Assembly: GCA_021731345.1 (NCBI GenBank)
Contig: JAKFXO010000132.1
Coordinates: forward strand, 1 to 8,897
Source of the DNA: Candidatus Peribacterales bacterium
GTDB lineage: Bacteria > Patescibacteriota > Gracilibacteria > Peribacterales > Peribacteraceae
Direction of reading: 5' to 3'
DNA length: 8,897 bases
The notes beneath the pieces are model-generated. The model was given only the letters and a program-made list of their open reading frames with translations. It was not told where the DNA came from and searched no databases. Below, piece after piece: positions 5,628 to 8,897 of this stretch (its first letter is position 1; every line of letters begins with the position of its first letter). The translations under genes and the position numbers were made by a program.

Positions 5628-7105
5628 GCTGCCGGAAGCGCATAGTCTTGCAGGCTGAGCGGCAAAGCCGGTGGTATGCATTGTCCCATGCGAGGAAACT
5701 CACGCACGGCATCCTGTAGCCCAATGTCGAGATGAAACTCTGAACGAAGTTTCATCGCATTCGTCCGTAGCCGATCTTTGTCACGCTCCGTCATCTGATC
5801 AATACGATCGAGTGACTGCGCGAGATTTTTGTATCCGTTGATCGTAATCGAATTCTCACCGTCTTTGAAAAAATATTCAGCAGCTCCACGCTGGCCAAGA
5901 ATAGGAATGCATCCGCAATACGCAGCTTCCAGCGGCAGAAGGCCGAGCCCCTCAAGATGTGATTGATCAATGATGAATTCACTACTACTAAAAAGCTCCG
6001 CAAGGCTCTGCCGGCTCGTATTCGTATGCATCTCACCGATCTCCGGTGCAATCGGATAACTCGCTGTATCCCAACCGAACATCGTGATGTGAAAACCACG
6101 ACTCCGAAGCATGAGAGCTATTTCCATGGCCTGTGTCGTGCCTTTATCGGGAATAAGATTCGCTGCAAAAAGCACGGTCCGCGGACGACGCTGCACCTTA
6201 CGCGGATAAAAAATAAGCGGATCGGGGCCAAGTCGCATCTTCTGAACGTTGACCGCGGGATTGATGATACGAATGTATTCCACGAGACAATCCGAAACCG
6301 TGAGAACATTCGGAATACGTGAGAACTGCAAAAACGTATCAACGTTATGACCACTCCAAAACACCACCTCCATGCACTGTAAAAACAAAAGATCGACAGC
6401 ACCATAGTGCTGCACGAGTTGTAGCGCAGGACGAATGGTGTTTTGCGCAGTCGAGACAACGCATGACACGGACGACACTTTTGTCTTCAGCTTCTCAGTA
6501 TCTTCAAACGCCGTCATGCCGTATCGAACTGCTTCATGAGCATGCTTACCCACGAGCGAATAGAGTCCGACCTCAAAGCCGGCCGCCATGAGTGCCTGCG
6601 CCACTTCAAAGATGAACCAAATGCCGCCGTAGCGCATGGTCGTCGACGGAATGACAAAGAGAAAATCGAGATGCCCAGGTTTCGCACGTGCCAGAAAATC
6701 TAACGTGGACTGATCCCGGATGGAACGAAGTGCATTGTTCTGCTGAAACTCCGCAAAACTTTGCTCATGTTCCTTTCTCCACCTGGCCTGAAACTGTGCC
6801 TCCCCTTTTGCGCGAATGTCTTTGTAATTATGTAGCCCGGAAAAAGACGCCTCACCTTCATGATGAACGATAAGGTTATCGACAATAACAGACCGAAAAC
6901 CTGCAGTCGTAACACGATAATGAAGGTCAGTATCTTCGCCATAACCACGACCAAAGGATGGATCAAAAAGTGGTATACCTTTCTGTTTCAGAAGCGACGC
7001 GTTCACCGTCATGCAAAAACCAATCGCAGTGCAATCATCAGGAAATTCTGGAGTCATGCCAGCAACGAGCCGATCTGCCTCTATCCAATGTTGACCCTGC
7101 TGCAA
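5624..7105 (-). CDS. C-terminal part of a frameshifted two-domain glycosyltransferase (end of GT2 plus GT4 domain)
   Basis: The 493-residue frame begins mid-domain at a TTG and is not a natural gene start. Residues 1-100 complete the GT2 fold begun in the upstream frame: the tract containing CTAIGFCMTVN (25-35) and FGRGYGEDTDLHYR (51-64), with the acidic E57-D58 typical of GT2 enzymes, then IVHHEGEASF. From about 145 a GT-B, GT4-like domain follows: VIPSTTMRYGG (151-161) at its start, FAANLIPDKG (313-322) at the second Rossmann lobe, and the E-x7-E motif from E385 to E393 (EGLGLLPLE) that binds the donor nucleotide. With the upstream frame and one extra base, 7560-5624 would encode a single 645-residue bifunctional transferase, probably for a surface polysaccharide. 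The donor and acceptor are unknown. The last codons overlap the msrB stop convergently. Confidence 0.85.
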   Translation of the reverse strand: MQQGQHWIEADRLVAGMTPEFPDDCTAIGFCMTVNASLLKQKGIPLFDPSFGRGYGEDTDLHYRVTTAGFRSVIVDNLIVHHEGEASFSGLHNYKDIRAKGEAQFQARWRKEHEQSFAEFQQNNALRSIRDQSTLDFLARAKPGHLDFLFVIPSTTMRYGGIWFIFEVAQALMAAGFEVGLYSLVGKHAHEAVRYGMTAFEDTEKLKTKVSSVSCVVSTAQNTIRPALQLVQHYGAVDLLFLQCMEVVFWSGHNVDTFLQFSRIPNVLTVSDCLVEYIRIINPAVNVQKMRLGPDPLIFYPRKVQRRPRTVLFAANLIPDKGTTQAMEIALMLRSRGFHITMFGWDTASYPIAPEIGEMHTNTSRQSLAELFSSSEFIIDQSHLEGLGLLPLEAAYCGCIPILGQRGAAEYFFKDGENSITINGYKNLAQSLDRIDQMTERDKDRLRTNAMKLRSEFHLDIGLQDAVREFPRMGQCIPPALPLSLQDYALPAA

Positions 7106-7560
7106 GCGAACCGTGTGGTTAGCTGCATTCGTCGAAAGCGGTGTGCGAGCACAATCTTTGGATCAAGCTCAAGTGGCTTCAGCATGCGTTCAAGCCAAAA
7201 CTGCGGAAGACGAATATCTGTATTGAGAATAATGCAGCGCGACGACGTGGACCTCTGAAAGAGATCGTTGCAGTTTTCACCGAAGCCAAGATTTTTCGGT
7301 TGATGCACAACGGTGATCGGCAAACCAGATTCAACGGCAAGACGATCAATCGCTGCAGCAGTGAATGCATCACTTGCATCATCGCCTATCAAAATACGGC
7401 ACAGAAGAGACCGATTCGTCGTGCGAGCGAGGCACGACAAAAGATTGCGCACCTCATCAGGGCGATTGAAGACAGGAATGAGAAGATCGCAATCGCCCGG
7501 TCCAGACGGAACGGTCGTATTGGCAGGCGATAAAAAACGGCGCAAAAGACCCTGAAACAT
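7081..7560 (-). CDS. N-terminal part of the frameshifted glycosyltransferase (GT2, GT-A fold)
   Basis: A 159-residue frame from ATG 7560. After a short, basic N-terminus comes a GT2 nucleotide-sugar binding region: DLLIPVFNRPDEV (25-37), GDDASDAF with D60-D61, QPKNLGFGENCN (87-98), and ILNTDIRLPQFWL (111-123), where NTD takes the place of the usual metal-binding DxD. Sense ends near DPKIVL (133-138); the last 20 or so residues are out-of-frame, basic and unlike the family, before a TAG at 7083-7081. The other frame resumes the GT2 sequence as RTPLSTNAANHTVRLQQG. The swap needs a shift between about 7162 and 7084, most likely near 7150. Loss of one base (genuine mutation or assembly error) explains it. 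As it stands the gene is broken, and this fragment alone lacks the acceptor-binding half of the fold. Confidence 0.8.
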   Translation of the reverse strand: MFQGLLRRFLSPANTTVPSGPGDCDLLIPVFNRPDEVRNLLSCLARTTNRSLLCRILIGDDASDAFTAAAIDRLAVESGLPITVVHQPKNLGFGENCNDLFQRSTSSRCIILNTDIRLPQFWLERMLKPLELDPKIVLAHRFRRMQLTTRFACSRVNIG

Positions 7561-7615
7561 GGCCGCATGGTAGCAGTATGGGCTATGAGACTCTCAAAAA
7601 GGATGGAAAGGGGCA

Positions 7616-7644
7616 TTGACGAAGGTGGCTCTCTTCTCTAAAGT
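7616..7644 (+). promoter_or_regulatory. Sigma-70-type promoter of the bL28 gene
   Basis: TTGACG (7616-7621, five of six matches to the -35 consensus) is followed by exactly 17 bases and then TAAAGT (7639-7644, four of six matches to the -10 consensus). The expected start of transcription, about 7651, is only four or five bases before the ATG at 7656, so the mRNA would be nearly leaderless. It is the best promoter in the window. Confidence 0.6.
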
Positions 7645-7655
7645 CTGCAAGCTCT

Positions 7656-7859
7656 ATGGCTCGTGTATGTCAAATGACCGGCAAGAAAGGTTCTACGGGT
7701 AACACTCGTAGCCACTCGCTGCGCGCTACAAGGCGTACGTACAAGGCAAACATCGTAAAGAAGCGCGTCTACGACCCAAAGACCGGAACCTACGTGCGCA
7801 TGAAGGTTGCTACGTCGTACCTCCGCACACTCGCAAAGCAGCTTCAGAAGGGTCGTTAA
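7656..7859 (+). CDS. rpmB: 50S ribosomal protein L28 (bL28)
   Basis: A 67-residue, very basic protein of the large ribosomal subunit. The signature start MARVCQMTGKKGSTGN and the later YDPKTGTYVRMKVATSYLRTL are characteristic of bL28, and the length is normal. C5 is present, but the zinc CxxC pairs of some bL28 versions are absent, so this is the zinc-free form. It is a stand-alone gene: there is no rpmG or other ribosomal gene beside it, it is divergent from the glycosyltransferase gene (95 bases apart), and it has its own promoter. After the stop there is only a short weak hairpin (CCTC-TTAT-GAGG, 7863-7874) without a T tract, so some read-through to the next gene is possible. The ATG is the only sensible start; no Shine-Dalgarno sequence precedes it. 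Confidence 0.96.
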   Translation: MARVCQMTGKKGSTGNTRSHSLRATRRTYKANIVKKRVYDPKTGTYVRMKVATSYLRTLAKQLQKGR

Positions 7860-7937
7860 AGACCTCTTATGAGGACCTTAGGAAGAGATACGCTCTTTCG
7901 TCGTATGCGAAAAATTGAGTAGCACGGCTGTAAACAG

Positions 7938-7946
7938 TGGTAGAAT
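7938..7946 (+). promoter_or_regulatory. Extended -10 promoter before the DUF4383 gene
   Basis: TGG-TAGAAT matches an extended -10 (TGn plus a hexamer with five of six consensus matches). There is no convincing -35 at 17-18 bases, as expected for this class. Transcription would begin near 7953, downstream of the in-frame GTG at 7947, which makes ATG 7980 the start with a leader of about 27 bases. Confidence 0.45.
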
Positions 7947-7979
7947 GTGCGAAATTCTTATTTTCTCCTCATCATTTTC

Positions 7980-8327
7980 ATGAACGCTTTGGTCAAACCA
8001 CTCACAGGCCTTCTTGGTTTGGTGCTCACGCTCGTGGGTATCGCCGGATTTTTCACCAACGGCATGCTTATGATGTTCGAGGTCGATACGACACATAACA
8101 TCGTTCATCTAGCATCTGGTCTGGTTGGTCTCTTCGCCTTCAACTCTTCCCAGCTCTACTCCCGCTGGTACCTGATTCTTTTCGGCTTGGTCTACGGTGT
8201 TGTCACCGTCATGGGCTTCGCTACAGGCTCAGTATTGGATTTTTTCACGGTCAACATGGCTGATAACTACCTGCACCTTGGCATCTCTGCCATCTGTCTC
8301 ATCGTCGGTTTCGGTAGCAGGAAATAA
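7980..8327 (+). CDS. Small four-helix membrane protein, DUF4383-like
   Basis: 115 residues with four predicted membrane helices at about 7-25, 43-57, 64-82 and 97-112. The pattern THNIVHLASGLVGL (H39, N40, H43) in front of helix 2, echoed by MADNYLHLGISA (D95, N96, H99) in front of helix 4, is the internal repeat of DUF4383 proteins, which are frequent in candidate-phyla bacteria and actinobacteria and have no established function. The paired D/H-N-x-x-H motifs at the same membrane level could bind a metal or cofactor (inference only). An in-frame GTG at 7947 would add 11 residues, but it directly abuts the likely -10 box and would lie upstream of the transcript, so ATG 7980 is preferred. No Shine-Dalgarno sequence precedes it. 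The gene ends 20 bases before a strong terminator. Confidence 0.8.
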   Translation: MNALVKPLTGLLGLVLTLVGIAGFFTNGMLMMFEVDTTHNIVHLASGLVGLFAFNSSQLYSRWYLILFGLVYGVVTVMGFATGSVLDFFTVNMADNYLHLGISAICLIVGFGSRK

Positions 8328-8346
8328 CATTCGCAGTTATGAAAAG

Positions 8347-8374
8347 AAAGACCCGGCTTCTGCTGGGTCTTTTT
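8347..8374. terminator. Bidirectional rho-independent terminator
   Basis: AAAGACCC (8347-8354) pairs with GGGTCTTT (8365-8372). Inner pairs G8355-T8364 (wobble), G8356-C8363 and C8357-G8362 give an 11-bp stem with a TTCT loop. Five T residues (8370-8374) end the plus strand. On the minus strand the stem is followed by TTTCTTTTC, so it can also end the convergent membrane-protein gene, whose stop is at 8376. Confidence 0.8.
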
Positions 8375-8375
8375 G

Positions 8376-8897
8376 TTATGCGTTCACGAAAAGTGTGCCA
8401 ATGAAACAACATGCGCTGAGTACAAACGCAGCAAAGACGCCTCGGAGCGTTATCCTAAGCCACGATGGCAACGCTTCAATGCCTCGTAGCGCGTAATACG
8501 CCGCCGGCAAAATAAGAATGACCGAGAATCGGAAGTCCTGGTTTGGTGCGAAGGGGAAAAGATACGGATACACAAATGCACCTGCGAGTAATCCGAACGT
8601 CGACATGTGAAACGGAAGAAGCTCCATGAACCTACGACGAAGATCAATCATCAAGCCAAACAGTGTGACTGGCAGTAGCAAGAGTCCGAGGATTAGGAGC
8701 GTACGAGACAGAACCATCTGACGCTCAAATTTGTACTCACCGAAGAAGGCTGAACGGAAAAAGTATTCAAGTAAATATCCGCGACGGAATGTGTCGTCCC
8801 ACGGATCATTGAACGGATGCGTCACCACCTGTGCGGGGTTGAGAACCAGAAGATGCTGCAATTCACGCGGCACTGCGAGGGTAGCGTACATACCGTC
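8376..8897 (-). CDS. C-terminal fragment of a second GT-C-like membrane protein (5' end outside window)
   Basis: The frame is open from the window edge (8897) to TAA at 8378-8376, giving 174 residues; an internal ATG at 8891 is unlikely to be the start because the frame continues upstream. A soluble stretch (about 5-55), containing FNDPWDDTFRRGYLLEYFF and FFGEYKF, precedes four hydrophobic helices. A DFRFSVILILP segment lies before the penultimate helix. This layout (a loop ending in an FGE-type motif, then helices with a DFRY/DFRF motif) is typical of the C-terminal half of large polyprenyl-phosphate-sugar-dependent GT-C glycosyltransferases, so it is probably functionally related to the protein at the left edge. 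The catalytic acidic motif would be outside the window, so catalysis cannot be checked here. It ends against the shared terminator. Confidence 0.7.
   Translation of the reverse strand, partial: DGMYATLAVPRELQHLLVLNPAQVVTHPFNDPWDDTFRRGYLLEYFFRSAFFGEYKFERQMVLSRTLLILGLLLLPVTLFGLMIDLRRRFMELLPFHMSTFGLLAGAFVYPYLFPFAPNQDFRFSVILILPAAYYALRGIEALPSWLRITLRGVFAAFVLSACCFIGTLFVNA

Noticed and set aside
7084..7162. Programmed -1 ribosomal frameshift in the glycosyltransferase gene
   Set aside because: No X-XXY-YYZ heptamer or strong downstream stem is visible in the permitted interval; a single-base loss is simpler.
7947..7979. GTG start for the DUF4383 protein
   Set aside because: The GTG directly follows the likely -10 TAGAAT, so it would be upstream of the transcript start; ATG 7980 gives the usual family N-terminus.
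1..8897. CRISPR array, insertion sequence, phage or defence genes
   Set aside because: No regularly spaced repeats, transposase, integrase, Cas, toxin-antitoxin or restriction motifs were seen on either strand.

Overview
The window looks like a compact bacterial chromosome segment from a small-genome lineage, most plausibly Candidate Phyla Radiation (Patescibacteria). The reasons are tightly packed genes with intergenic gaps of at most about 150 bases, no recognisable Shine-Dalgarno sequence before any start codon, a DUF4383-type small membrane protein, large GT-C-type membrane proteins, and GC near 50% by eye. This placement is inference: no marker in the window fixes the phylum. TGA never occurs in-frame inside the intact genes, so the standard bacterial code applies.

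Layout, left to right. (1) Positions 1-2405, minus strand: a very hydrophobic protein of at least 801 residues with GT-C glycosyltransferase hallmarks; its 3' end lies beyond the window. (2) Divergent from it, 2493-4129, plus strand: a two-gene iron-sulfur unit, a SufS-type cysteine desulfurase overlapping by one base (TAATG) with a SufU/IscU-type scaffold or sulfur-acceptor protein. (3) 4130-4349: a partial 5' copy of a tRNA followed by an intact tRNA-Thr(GGT) with encoded CCA. (4) 4354-5025, minus: an M50 (site-2 protease family) membrane metalloprotease convergent with the tRNA. (5) 5082-5627, plus: a lipoprotein-anchored MsrB, divergent from the protease. (6) 5624-7560, minus: a two-domain glycosyltransferase (GT2-like N-terminus, GT4-like C-terminus) split into two frames by what looks like a single lost base. 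(7) 7656-7859, plus: ribosomal protein bL28 with a good sigma-70-type promoter. (8) 7980-8327, plus: a DUF4383-like four-helix membrane protein ending at a strong bidirectional terminator. (9) 8376-8897, minus: the C-terminus of a second GT-C-like membrane protein, cut by the window edge.

Functionally this is a mix of housekeeping genes (Fe-S assembly, bL28, tRNA-Thr) and cell-envelope genes (two GT-C proteins, one two-domain glycosyltransferase, a membrane protease and a membrane-tethered methionine sulfoxide reductase). I do not see a convincing undescribed multi-gene system. The more interesting signals are small: a mirror-image TACTCTTT-N5-ATG arrangement at the divergent GT-C/sufS starts, a 14-base palindrome containing the protease start codon, a 5'-tRNA duplication spaced one tRNA length from the real tRNA, an inverted repeat that competes with the tRNA acceptor stem, and consistently SD-less, near-leaderless starts.
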